The position numbers were made by a program, and so were the translations under genes. Positions 17,853 to 25,908 of a DNA stretch of 64,000 nt are shown piece by piece. Numbering within the stretch: position 1 is the first letter of the stretch; the number at the start of each line of letters is the position of its first letter. The stretch is from Citrobacter freundii. Its GTDB lineage: Bacteria; Pseudomonadota; Gammaproteobacteria; Enterobacterales; Enterobacteriaceae. The notes under the pieces were generated by a model. That model saw only the letters and a list, made by a program, of their open reading frames with translations, made no database searches and was not told the DNA's origin. The stretch covers positions 186,001-250,000 of the forward strand of contig NZ_JAALBX010000007.1 in the NCBI RefSeq assembly GCF_011077955.1. The letters are read 5' to 3'.

Positions 17853-18937
17853 TGATACATCTCCTTAATAAGTACCGTTCGCTGCTCGCGCACCGCACGA
17901 TCCGCCGCCAGTACCACCGCCAGGCTGTCAATGGCTTGCTGTAAATGGCGCTCAAGTGACACATCGTTTGCAATGGCGTTGGCAAAAAACTGCTGTTCAC
18001 GGCGGCACAGCGCGACGTGATCGGGTTCGTCGGCGGTCTCAATCCACTCGTCGGCATTAACAAAGTGCCCGGCGGCGTCCAGTTGCGCATGATGAACACG
18101 CAATGATTCGGTGCGGGTATGGGCTTCAACGTTCGCTGACTGACCTTCGCCGCCCGCCTCACGCGCCACAATGGAGGCCGCGCCTAGAGGACCAATAACG
18201 TCTTTTACAAAGAACGCAGTCTGACTCATCATGGGTCCCCAGCCCGCTTCATACCACCCGACGGAACCGTCGCTGAAACGCACCTGCAACTGCCCGTAGT
18301 TGTACTGATGCGAGGCGATATCCGGCGACAAGCGCGCGCCAATGGCGCTCACCGCGACCGGCGCGCTTTGCGTCATCTGGCACATCACATCAATATAGTG
18401 CACGCCGCAATCGACAATCGGCGAGAGCGATTGCATCAGCGCTTTATGGGTTTGCCAGGCCTCGCCCGCGCTTTGCTGGTTGAGATTCATGCGCATCACC
18501 AGCGGTTTGCCGAGCGTGTGGCTGAGTTCAATAAAGCGCTGCCATACCGGATGCTGACGCAGGATATACCCCACCACCAGTTTTTTACCGGCGCGCGTTG
18601 CCGCATCCACCACCCGCGCGGCGCCGCTTACTGTGGTGGCAAGCGGCTTTTCAATAAACACATGGCATCCGGCCTCAAGCGCATTGAGTGCCAGCGCTTC
18701 ATGCGTGTCGGGCCAGGTGGCAATACACACCGCGTCGGGCTGTGCATCAAGCAGAGCGTCATCAAGCGTGTCATAAAGCGCGACTGCGCTTTGCAGCGCG
18801 TTTTGCAGGCGCGCCTTTGACTCCCCGCGCGCCACCAACCCGCATAAGGCGAACTCAGGCATGGCGTTCAGCGCCTGCGCATGGGCGCTGCCCATATTGC
18901 CGCAGCCGACCACCACGATGCGCAGCGGTTTAGCCAT
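17849..18937 (-). CDS. Gfo/Idh/MocA-family dehydrogenase (second gene of the operon)
   Basis: NAD(P)-dependent oxidoreductase of 362 residues from the ATG at 18937, which has a GGAG site; a longer frame to 18985 would extend into the upstream permease gene and is not preferred. The N-terminus shows VVVGCGNMGSAHAQAL, and the family's EKP motif lies in VFIEKPLATTVSGA. The C-terminal domain includes VDCGVHYIDVM with the catalytic-type Asp/His. It overlaps the permease gene by 8 bp and the TIM-barrel gene by 4 bp. It differs clearly from the other dehydrogenase of the operon, suggesting two successive oxidoreduction steps. Confidence 0.87.
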   Translation of the reverse strand: MAKPLRIVVVGCGNMGSAHAQALNAMPEFALCGLVARGESKARLQNALQSAVALYDTLDDALLDAQPDAVCIATWPDTHEALALNALEAGCHVFIEKPLATTVSGAARVVDAATRAGKKLVVGYILRQHPVWQRFIELSHTLGKPLVMRMNLNQQSAGEAWQTHKALMQSLSPIVDCGVHYIDVMCQMTQSAPVAVSAIGARLSPDIASHQYNYGQLQVRFSDGSVGWYEAGWGPMMSQTAFFVKDVIGPLGAASIVAREAGGEGQSANVEAHTRTESLRVHHAQLDAAGHFVNADEWIETADEPDHVALCRREQQFFANAIANDVSLERHLQQAIDSLAVVLAADRAVREQRTVLIKEMYQ

Positions 18938-20174
18938 GCTTTTTCTCCTCACGATAGTTAAAGGTGAAGAAGAAAATCGCGGCAATGATCACCGCCGCGA
19001 TAGCCGGCAGCCACCAGAAGCTTTGCCACTGCGCCAGCGCTTGTGCGCCCTGCGCGGTCACGGAGCGGTTAAACACTGCGCCGCTGATTTGCGAGCCGAT
19101 TAGCATGCCAAGGCCATAGGTAAAGAGCACCAGCAAACTTTGAGCCTGGCCTTTAACTTTATTACCCGCCACTTTATCGGTGTAGATAAAGCCGATAACG
19201 AAGAAGAAGTCGTAGCACACGCCATGCAAAATGATGCCGATATAAATCATCCAACGGGTTTCTTCATTGATGCTCAGTGCAAACATGGCATAACGCAGGA
19301 ACCACGCCAGCATCCCGATAAGCAACATCATCTTGATGCCGAGCGCCCGGAAGAAGAATGGGATCAGCAACATAAACAGCAGTTCTGACATTTGACCAAA
19401 CGCCATCACTCCGCTGACATTTTCAAAGCCGAGCGCCGAGATAAACGGCGCTGCATACGCATAGTAAGCGGCCAAAGGAATGGAAATCAGCGTGGCGCAA
19501 ATAATAAAGACCAGGAAATGGCGCTGTTTGAGGAGAGCGAACGCGTCAGCGCACATCAAATCGCGCATTGATAAGGGTTTACCGCGATCCGGCGCGGGTG
19601 TGTGCGGCAACGTAAAGCTGTAAATCCCAAGAATAACCGACGCGACGGCGGCCAGTGAAAAAATGCCGGTGCTATCGGAAAGACCGGTCGCGCCAACGAT
19701 AAGGCCCGCCACAATCCAACCGATGGTGCCGAAGGCGCGCACCACGGGGAAGCCTTTCTCGCTGTTGCTGAGGCTATGAAATGCCACATTGTTGCTCAGC
19801 GCGATGGTCGGCATATAGCACAGCATATAGGCAAAGATTATCCACAACAGCCCGCTCTGCCCGCTTTCAAAAAGCGTGGGTAGCCACCACAGCAGCGCTG
19901 CGCCCACGAGATGCAGGATCCCGAGCACTTTTTGCGAGGCAAAAAAGCGATCCACCAGCATTCCCAGCAGGAATGGCGACAAAATCGAGGCAATCGGGCC
20001 CGTTGAGAACGCATCGCCAATCAACGCGCCGAGACCGTACTTCGACATGACGATCCCTAAGGTGACGTACCATGCGCCCCAGACGAAAAATTCTAAAAAC
20101 ATCATGAGCGACAGGCGTGGTATGACCCACTTGTGGGTGACGACCTGCGCGCCTGAAACGGATTGAGAAGACAT
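18930..20174 (-). CDS. MFS permease, nucleoside:H+ symporter (NupG/YegT-like) family
   Basis: Twelve-helix permease of 414 residues. The N-terminus (LSLMMFLEFFVWGAWYVTLG), YMPTIALSNNVAFHSL and FPVVRAFGTIGWIVAG are hallmarks of the nucleoside:H+ symporter family that includes NupG, XapB and YegT. Members also transport sugars and glycosides, and the catabolic partners here point to a sugar, polyol or glycoside. First gene of the four-gene operon; its Shine-Dalgarno GGAGG lies five bases before the ATG. Divergent from a LacI-type regulator, with two operator palindromes in the 294-bp gap. Confidence 0.88.
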   Translation of the reverse strand: MSSQSVSGAQVVTHKWVIPRLSLMMFLEFFVWGAWYVTLGIVMSKYGLGALIGDAFSTGPIASILSPFLLGMLVDRFFASQKVLGILHLVGAALLWWLPTLFESGQSGLLWIIFAYMLCYMPTIALSNNVAFHSLSNSEKGFPVVRAFGTIGWIVAGLIVGATGLSDSTGIFSLAAVASVILGIYSFTLPHTPAPDRGKPLSMRDLMCADAFALLKQRHFLVFIICATLISIPLAAYYAYAAPFISALGFENVSGVMAFGQMSELLFMLLIPFFFRALGIKMMLLIGMLAWFLRYAMFALSINEETRWMIYIGIILHGVCYDFFFVIGFIYTDKVAGNKVKGQAQSLLVLFTYGLGMLIGSQISGAVFNRSVTAQGAQALAQWQSFWWLPAIAAVIIAAIFFFTFNYREEKKHG

Positions 20175-20341
20175 AGCATCCTCCAGAGAGGTAGGTTGAG
20201 GTGAAAATACCCGCCATCTTCACTTGATGAATACCCTGCTACTGCCTGGCGCGGCTACGCGGCTTTGCTCCTTCAATGCCGGCGCGGCGACGCACCCAGA
20301 GGACGTCCTGCAACGTGAATTTTTTGGGTAGCGAACGCACT

Positions 20342-20355
20342 TGTAATCGATTACA
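20342..20355. promoter_or_regulatory. LacI-type operator O1
   Basis: The perfect 14-bp palindrome TGTAATCGATTACA has the size and central CG of LacI/GalR-family operators. It lies 167 bp upstream of the permease start and 114 bp upstream of the regulator start. Confidence 0.8.
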
Positions 20356-20373
20356 TATTATACTTAATCAAAA

Positions 20374-20387
20374 TGTAATCGATTTCA
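20374..20387. promoter_or_regulatory. LacI-type operator O2
   Basis: TGTAATCGATTTCA repeats O1 with one base changed (13 of 14). The centres of the two sites are 32 bp apart, about three helical turns, so two dimers could bind the same DNA face. The sequence between them is AT-rich (TATTATACTT), suitable for a promoter -10 element. Confidence 0.78.
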
Positions 20388-20468
20388 GAAAGCTTCTCCA
20401 ATCGACGGAACAGGTTTTTGGTATGATTGAGGTAATTCTGCAAGGCGCTTCACAGTTCAAGGATAAGC

Positions 20469-21440
20469 ATGTCGATCGATAAAGTGGCGCGTGTCGCCGG
20501 CGTTTCAACGGCCACCGTTTCCCGGGTGCTCAATGGTAATCCCGGCGTGAAGCCCCATACGCGAGAAAAAGTGCTGGCCGCCATCGCCACTTGCGACTAT
20601 CAACCCAATCTCCTCGCCCGCCAGCTGCGCACCTCGCGAAGCCAAATGCTGCTGGTGCTGGTCTCCAGCATTCTTAACCCCTTCTGCGCGGGTGTGGTGC
20701 GCGGCATAGAAGAGGAAGCGGAGAAAAACGGCTATCACATTTTGTTGTGTAATTCCGAGTCGCGGCTAAATCGCGAGTCAGCGTATTTACGCCTGCTGAG
20801 CGGCAAAGTGGTGGACGGGGTGATCACGATGGATGCCATCAGTTGTTTACCCGGATTAACCGCCCTGATTGGCGATTCACCCTGGGTACAGTGCGGTGAA
20901 GGCGACCCCGGTTATAACGCCTCTTCAGTGACCATTGATAATCGCCTGGCGGCCAAAGCGGCGGTGGAATATCTGGTAGAGCGCGGGTATCAGCGCATCG
21001 CGATGATAAACGGCGATGTTCGCTATTTGTATGCTTCCCAGCGGGAAGCGGGCTATCGTGAGGCGTGTGAAGGTCGCTGGCAGGAGGTGGTGTATACCGA
21101 AGGGCTGGAATACCAGTCAGGTTTTCAGGCCATGGCGCAACTGCTTGAACGCCCTGAAAAACCCGATGCGGTATTTGCCATTTCAGATTCGCTGGCAGGC
21201 GGCGCGTTAGCGCTGGCCCATCAGCGCGGCTTAGCAGTGCCGCAGGAATTAGCCATTGTGGGCTTCGATGGTATTCCGTTTGGCGAGATAACCACCCCGC
21301 CGCTCACGACTATCGCCCAGCCTATCCATCAACTTGGGGTGCGCAGCGTACAATTATTGCTTGAGCGCATCGACAATCCGGCAATGACGCCAGTTAATGA
21401 ATTGCTCCCCTGGTCGCTGCTGCCGCGGGGGTCTGCGTAA
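20469..21440 (+). CDS. LacI/GalR-family transcriptional regulator
   Basis: The 323-residue regulator has an N-terminal LacI helix-turn-helix and hinge (about 1-55: KVARVAGVSTATVSRVLNGN) and a periplasmic-binding-protein-like ligand domain (about 60-320). The segments ISDSLAGGALALAHQRGLAVP and AIVGFDGIPFGEITTPPLTT are typical of the family. It probably represses the divergent four-gene operon by binding the two TGTAATCGATTACA-like palindromes upstream and is induced by the transported sugar or an intermediate. The start at 20469 has AAGGAT about seven bases before it. Confidence 0.9.
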   Translation: MSIDKVARVAGVSTATVSRVLNGNPGVKPHTREKVLAAIATCDYQPNLLARQLRTSRSQMLLVLVSSILNPFCAGVVRGIEEEAEKNGYHILLCNSESRLNRESAYLRLLSGKVVDGVITMDAISCLPGLTALIGDSPWVQCGEGDPGYNASSVTIDNRLAAKAAVEYLVERGYQRIAMINGDVRYLYASQREAGYREACEGRWQEVVYTEGLEYQSGFQAMAQLLERPEKPDAVFAISDSLAGGALALAHQRGLAVPQELAIVGFDGIPFGEITTPPLTTIAQPIHQLGVRSVQLLLERIDNPAMTPVNELLPWSLLPRGSA

Positions 21441-21443
21441 ATC

Positions 21444-21461
21444 GCCTGCCCGCAGGCAGGC
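21444..21461. terminator. Hairpin between lacI-type gene and ydeI
   Basis: A 7-bp perfect stem (GCCTGCC / GGCAGGC) with a CGCA tetraloop lies in the 28-bp gap between convergent stops. The T-run is poor. Confidence 0.45.
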
Positions 21462-21468
21462 CTTCGCG

Positions 21469-21864
21469 TTACTCTTTCAGGAAGCGGCGAGCAACAACAT
21501 GAACGTTATCGCCCTTTTTCTCAAGCGTACCGCTTACGCTCATCAGTTGATCCGGGCTGACCTCACGGTCTCCCGCTACGTTTTTCGGGATCATAACTTC
21601 CACTTCACCGGTTTTATCGCGTAGCAAGTACTTATCTTTACCGGTTTCCTGGATGAGATTACCACGCAATGAAACCGACGCGCCCTGATGCATAGACAGC
21701 GCCTGTTTAACGGTCATGATGCGGGCATCTTCAATGCCGCGATACCCATCGGTTTGCTCATGGGCAGGCGGTGCCGCTTCGTCTTTTTTGAGCACTTTGC
21801 CTTCCTCGGCGCCTGCTCCAAAACCCACCAGCGAAAGTAATAAAATACCGTGAATCGCTTTCAT
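21469..21864 (-). CDS. ydeI: YdeI, periplasmic OB-fold stress protein (YgiW/YdeI family)
   Basis: Small exported protein of 131 residues with a signal peptide ending about GFGAGA|EEG and a BOF/OB-fold domain (about 50-130). It resembles E. coli/Salmonella YdeI (OmdA): DGYRGIEDA, MTVKQALSMHQGASVSLRGNL and REVSPDQLMSVSGTL align well. In Salmonella the protein contributes to resistance to polymyxin B and oxidants and is controlled by RcsB, PhoP and related regulators. Two adjacent ATGs exist; the second (21864) has the better spacing to AGGAG. ydeI and ydeJ are also neighbours in E. coli, which supports both names here. Confidence 0.85.
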   Translation of the reverse strand: MKAIHGILLLSLVGFGAGAEEGKVLKKDEAAPPAHEQTDGYRGIEDARIMTVKQALSMHQGASVSLRGNLIQETGKDKYLLRDKTGEVEVMIPKNVAGDREVSPDQLMSVSGTLEKKGDNVHVVARRFLKE

Positions 21865-22103
21865 CATGTTCTCCTGTCATGTTGCGTCTTATTTAAGCCT
21901 GGCATACTCCGATGAGGTTGCGGGCCGAAAAGCGTAACGCCGCGATTTTCAGGATTATTCTCTGTAACGCATCGGGCTATTTCGCGTTGCGCTTAACGCA
22001 GCGCGCACTCTGGAATACCTGACAAACTCTCCTACACTTATTAAGCGCTGCGTTTATACCCGGCGGGGATTTTTTAAAATGATAAAAACTCACAGGTGGC
22101 ACC

Positions 22104-22607
22104 ATGCCAAAACCCGCATCCATTCAAACTCCTGCCCCGGTAAAAGAAAGTGCCCGATGGCTCCGTTTTGAATATATCATGCAAACCTATGGGGCTGCGG
22201 CATTGCTTATTATTGTTATCCTTGGGCTTTTCGGCTTATTTTCCGACGGGTTGTTAAGCACCAAACGTCTTAGCAATGCGCCACATACCCTGACGGTGGA
22301 ATATGAAAAAATGGGCCGTATCGATAGCGATATGAATATTAAAATCGAAACAATGGCGCACGGTGAAAATATGACTCTCGTTCTCGGCGGCGACTGGATG
22401 CGGATATATGAGATAACGTCCCTTTACCCTACTGCTGAACGGATGACCAGCCGCAACGGCGAGCTGGTGTTGCAGTATCAGACTGGTGCGAATGCCGCAC
22501 CCTTTGCCGTCTGGATTGGTGTCACGCCGCGTCACGCCGGGAAACAAACCTATACCCTGCACACCGACGACGCCTCGTTGACGTTCAGCCAATATATTCT
22601 TCCCTAG
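22104..22607 (+). CDS. Hypothetical membrane-anchored protein of the ydeJ cluster
   Basis: A 167-residue protein of unrecognised family. One transmembrane helix is visible at about 30-48 (AALLIIVILGLFGLFSDG), followed by a ~115-residue domain with alternating strand-like segments, probably exported to the periplasm. The N-terminal 20 residues are Pro-rich. The start has AGGTGG upstream. It precedes the DUF421 gene by 13 bp and, with ydeJ, forms a likely three-gene operon. No motif allows a functional call. Confidence 0.75.
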   Translation: MPKPASIQTPAPVKESARWLRFEYIMQTYGAAALLIIVILGLFGLFSDGLLSTKRLSNAPHTLTVEYEKMGRIDSDMNIKIETMAHGENMTLVLGGDWMRIYEITSLYPTAERMTSRNGELVLQYQTGANAAPFAVWIGVTPRHAGKQTYTLHTDDASLTFSQYILP

Positions 22608-22620
22608 CGAGGCGGCATTA

Positions 22621-23064
22621 ATGGAAACGGTGCTCAGAGCGGTCAGCGTCTATGTTGTGCTTTTAATTGTGTTTAAAATCGCCGGGCGCCGTACGTTGCT
22701 GCAAATGACGAATTTCGATCTTATTTTGATACTGATTATTAGCGAAGCTACTCAACAGGCGTTATTAGGCAATGATTTTTCCGTGGTTGGTGCCGCGCTC
22801 ACCATTATCACGCTGATTTGTTCGGATATTATTTTTGGGCTTTTTAAAAAATATCTTCCAGGCGTGGATAACATGATTGACGGCGTGCCGGTGGTTTTAG
22901 TGGCGGATGGCATTCCAAACCCGAAAAAACTGAAAATGACAGATATCAGTGTGGATGATGTGATGGTCGCGGCACGTTGCAATCAGGGGATTATCGACAT
23001 TAAAGATATCAGATTTGCTATTCTTGAAAAGAATGGACAAATATCCATTATCCCTTACCAATAA
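22621..23064 (+). CDS. DUF421 / YetF-family membrane protein
   Basis: A 147-residue protein with three hydrophobic segments (about 5-22, 33-50, 56-72) and a C-terminal soluble domain that starts VDNMIDGVPVVLVADG and includes the DDVMVAARCNQGI core. This is the YetF/YcaP layout; E. coli YcaP is about 230 residues, so this is a short version lacking much of the C-terminal half. Family function is unknown, although relatives are linked to cell-envelope stress and sporulation. The gene lies 13 bp after the hypothetical gene and 14 bp before ydeJ. Confidence 0.82.
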   Translation: METVLRAVSVYVVLLIVFKIAGRRTLLQMTNFDLILILIISEATQQALLGNDFSVVGAALTIITLICSDIIFGLFKKYLPGVDNMIDGVPVVLVADGIPNPKKLKMTDISVDDVMVAARCNQGIIDIKDIRFAILEKNGQISIIPYQ

Positions 23065-23078
23065 TACCGAGGACTACG

Positions 23079-23585
23079 ATGGATAACGATGAATTAATTA
23101 ACCAGGCTAATGAACTGGGTGAACTTCTGACGGCCCGTCAATTACGCCTGACTACGGTGGAATCCTGCACCGGCGGGCAACTTGCCGTGGCGCTCTGTGC
23201 GGCACAAAATACGCCGGATTTTTATAGCTGCGGTTTTATTACTTTTAATGACGACGCCAAAACCACGCTTGTGAAAGTGCGTCCGGAAACACTTGCCCGT
23301 TATACCGCAGTGAGCCAGCAGACCGTTGAGGAAATGGTGACGGGTGCGCTTGAACAATCGGGTGAAGATATCGGCGTCGCGATAAGCGGTTACGCAGGCC
23401 CGGATGGCGGACCAGATGGTACACCCGCAGGCACCGTATGGTTTGCATGGGGACGTAGCGACGCGGTTAACACTGCCGTGATGCGCTTTGAAGGCGAAAG
23501 TGAAGCGGTACTCTTGCAGGCCGTTGCCTATGCCATAGAGCGCCTGAAAGCCTATGTCATCTCGCTGAATGACACCAACAGGTAA
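23079..23585 (+). CDS. ydeJ: YdeJ, CinA C-terminal (PncC-like) amidohydrolase-family protein
   Basis: The 168-residue protein is a stand-alone CinA C-terminal domain. It carries TTVESCTGGQLAVAL (about 23-37), the YSCGFITFND loop and ISGYAGPDGGPDGTPAGTV, which correspond to the active-site Ser/Thr and Gly-rich segments of nicotinamide-nucleotide amidase PncC. E. coli has PncC and two paralogues, YdeJ and YfaY; those paralogues showed little or no NMN deamidase activity in published work. Proximity to ydeI favours YdeJ. It closes a three-gene run and is followed by a strong hairpin. Confidence 0.8.
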   Translation: MDNDELINQANELGELLTARQLRLTTVESCTGGQLAVALCAAQNTPDFYSCGFITFNDDAKTTLVKVRPETLARYTAVSQQTVEEMVTGALEQSGEDIGVAISGYAGPDGGPDGTPAGTVWFAWGRSDAVNTAVMRFEGESEAVLLQAVAYAIERLKAYVISLNDTNR

Positions 23586-23599
23586 GCTTGCGTCGCGCC

Positions 23600-23635
23600 A
23601 AACCCGATGAAGCGCCAGAGGCGCTTCTCAGGTTT
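23600..23635. terminator. Terminator-like hairpin after ydeJ
   Basis: A nearly continuous palindrome of about 36 bases has an 8-bp inner stem (GAAGCGCC / GGCGCTTC, loop AGA) and AAACC/GGTTT outer arms. Confidence 0.6.
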
Positions 23636-23692
23636 ATCGCAAAGGAAGTATCAGTGTGAACATAGCGATAATCTCTGTTGCAGGAGCGCATT

Positions 23693-25480
23693 ATGTTTTC
23701 GGGTCTTGATCAGCACGAAGTCAAAAAGCTCGACGCCCTCAATTTACTTCGTCAGGCGGACACGCCGCGTGACCAGGTTTTAGGGGAGTTCGCTCGCCTG
23801 GCAAGCACGGTGATGGGCGTCTCAGGCTGTTTCGTAACGATTTTTGACCCGCAGTATCAGTACATCAAATATTCAAAAAACATCCCTTTTCCTGCGCACC
23901 GCATGCCGGTTGACGCAACGTTGTGCAAGCATTCGGTGTACAACTGCGAATCGGTTATCTGTCCGGATACCCGACAGGATGCGCGCTTTATGAATCATCC
24001 GCTGACGCAAAACGGCGCGGTGATCTTCTACGCCGCCTCGCCGTTAAAAACCCGCGATAATTTCGTCCTGGGAACACTATGCGTAACGGAGCAGCATCCC
24101 GTTGCGCCAAGCCCGCAAGACATTGACACCTTTTTGCATATCGCGTCGCTGGCAAGCGCCTATCTGGAAGCGTGGTATTCCGTGGGCCAAACAGATGCAT
24201 TAACCGGCCTGCCCAATCGTCAGAATTTATTTAACGAACTGGAAAAACTGGCGCATTCACAGCGGGATGAGCGGTATGCGTTAATTGCTGTCGATTGTAT
24301 TGCGATCCCAAAACTCTATGAGCTGACCCGTTATTTAGGTGTGGCCGCCGTCGAGACGATGCTGCGCAATTTGAGCGCATTGCTGCGGGTGCGCCTCGAC
24401 CTTGCGCTGTCGATACCGCTTTATGCGTTCGCCACCGGACGCTTCGCCGTGCTGATTAACGCCAACGACGCCATTTCCCTTATTGAAAAAGCCGAACGGA
24501 TGCCCCCGACGCTTGCCAATATCAGCGGGGATATCGAACTCCAGTTACACACCCATACCGGTTACGCGTTATTTCATCCCTCAACGAGTAACGGTAATGA
24601 AGTGTTCCGCCACGTCATTAGCGCCCTGCATGAAGCGATCCGCCAGGGCGTGCCGGTGAAAGCGTTCGACCCGGTCCTCGATAGTAAGCGCAACGAGGAT
24701 TTCAAGCTGCTCTACGACATTAGCGATGCGATTAAGGCGTCGGATCAGCTCTACCTGATGTACCAACCCAAAATCTCCTTACACACCGGCGAGACCATTG
24801 GTGCAGAGGCATTATTGCGCTGGGAACACCCCACCCGCGGCAACATTCCGCCCTCCACCATTGTCAGACTGGTTGAAGGCACCACGCTGATGATGGATAT
24901 CACGCAGTGGGTGATCCGCGAAACAATCCGCCAGACTAAAATCTGGCGTGACAGGGGCATTCATTTGCCGGTATCGATCAACGTGACGGTCAGTGATTTT
25001 TCAGTGGCCGGCTTTTCAGACGCACTGGAAAAACAGGTTCTGGAGGCGGGACTGGCCTGCGAGGATTTCCGTATTGAATGCCTGGAAACGGATAAAGTGC
25101 TGGAAAGCGATACCGCAGTAATAGAGCTGGATATATTAAAAGCGAAAGGCTTTTTAATTCTGTTAGACGATTTCGGTGCCGGTTACAGCAATATTAATTA
25201 TTTGCGCCGACTGCCATTCGATATTATTAAACTCGATCGTTCGTTAATTAGCCAAATCACCACCGATGAAGCAAGCTTAGTGATCGTGCGCAATGTCATT
25301 GTGATGCTAAAAGAGCTCGATTATGAAGTGCTGGCGGAAGGCGTGGAAGATAAAGCCACTGCGCGGATTTTAAAAAAATTCGGCTGCGATGAAGTGCAAG
25401 GATTTTATTTTTCAAGGCCGCTGCGCGCGGAAAAAATCCCGCAATGGATGGGAATAACGCATTTATTAGATGGAATATAG
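23693..25480 (+). CDS. GAF-GGDEF-EAL cyclic-di-GMP phosphodiesterase
   Basis: A cytoplasmic 595-residue signalling protein. A GAF sensor (about 20-160) is followed by a GGDEF domain (about 165-290) whose active-site loop reads ATGRF in place of GGDEF, so cyclase activity is not expected. The EAL domain (about 325-590) keeps its key motifs: AEALLRW (about 370), SINVTVSDF, ECLETDK, LDDFGAGYSN (about 490), IKLDRSLI and AEGVED...VQGFYFSRPL. It is therefore predicted to hydrolyse c-di-GMP to pGpG. An alternative TTG start at 23678 is weaker than ATG 23693, which has AGGAG at good spacing. No membrane helices are present. Transcribed alone. Confidence 0.9.
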   Translation: MFSGLDQHEVKKLDALNLLRQADTPRDQVLGEFARLASTVMGVSGCFVTIFDPQYQYIKYSKNIPFPAHRMPVDATLCKHSVYNCESVICPDTRQDARFMNHPLTQNGAVIFYAASPLKTRDNFVLGTLCVTEQHPVAPSPQDIDTFLHIASLASAYLEAWYSVGQTDALTGLPNRQNLFNELEKLAHSQRDERYALIAVDCIAIPKLYELTRYLGVAAVETMLRNLSALLRVRLDLALSIPLYAFATGRFAVLINANDAISLIEKAERMPPTLANISGDIELQLHTHTGYALFHPSTSNGNEVFRHVISALHEAIRQGVPVKAFDPVLDSKRNEDFKLLYDISDAIKASDQLYLMYQPKISLHTGETIGAEALLRWEHPTRGNIPPSTIVRLVEGTTLMMDITQWVIRETIRQTKIWRDRGIHLPVSINVTVSDFSVAGFSDALEKQVLEAGLACEDFRIECLETDKVLESDTAVIELDILKAKGFLILLDDFGAGYSNINYLRRLPFDIIKLDRSLISQITTDEASLVIVRNVIVMLKELDYEVLAEGVEDKATARILKKFGCDEVQGFYFSRPLRAEKIPQWMGITHLLDGI

Positions 25481-25702
25481 CGCTGCTACAACATGAGGCT
25501 CGCCCCCTCTGTGCGTGACGCCATTATCCTGATAGCCCTGATTTTACTCACTTTTCTGCGTTCAGCAAGCCTTTTAGTATTGCCTTTGCAGCCCAACGAT
25601 TTTTCCTGGAATGGAAGGTAAATAATAAATAGCCGTCGCAAAAACGTGTTATTCGTCGCAGAAGCGTGTAAGGTTGTGACCCAACAAAACAGGAAAGAAT
25701 AT

Positions 25703-25873
25703 ATGTCCGAACGGAAAAACGCTAAAAAAACCCGCAATTATCTTGTCACCAACCAGTGCCCTAAGTGCTCTAAAAACTCTGAACACAGCTTCTCCAGAGT
25801 ACAAAAAGGCTCCATGCTGATGTGCCCACACTGCAGTCAACTTTTCCAGCCCGTTAGACCCATCCCTGCGTAA
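25703..25873 (+). CDS. Small zinc-ribbon protein (YnfU-like)
   Basis: A 56-residue basic protein with two CxxC knuckles, NQCPKCSKNSEHSF and LMCPHCSQLFQ, which should bind one zinc. I recall a similar small E. coli protein, YnfU, but cannot verify the match, so no symbol is given. The start at 25703 has AGGAAAG upstream; a longer frame from 25646 lacks a ribosome site. It may bind RNA or act as an accessory to a larger complex (inference). Function is unknown. It stands alone at the edge of the gene-poor segment. Confidence 0.7.
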   Translation: MSERKNAKKTRNYLVTNQCPKCSKNSEHSFSRVQKGSMLMCPHCSQLFQPVRPIPA

Positions 25874-25908
25874 CGCTTTCGGGATTATTTTGTGCCCGAG
25901 CGTTCCAT
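25872..25908. terminator. Hairpin after the zinc-ribbon gene
   Basis: AACGCT..CGGG pairs with CCCG AGCGTT across an AT-rich loop containing ATTTTG, with a two-base bulge. It overlaps the stop codon of the small protein. Confidence 0.4.
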
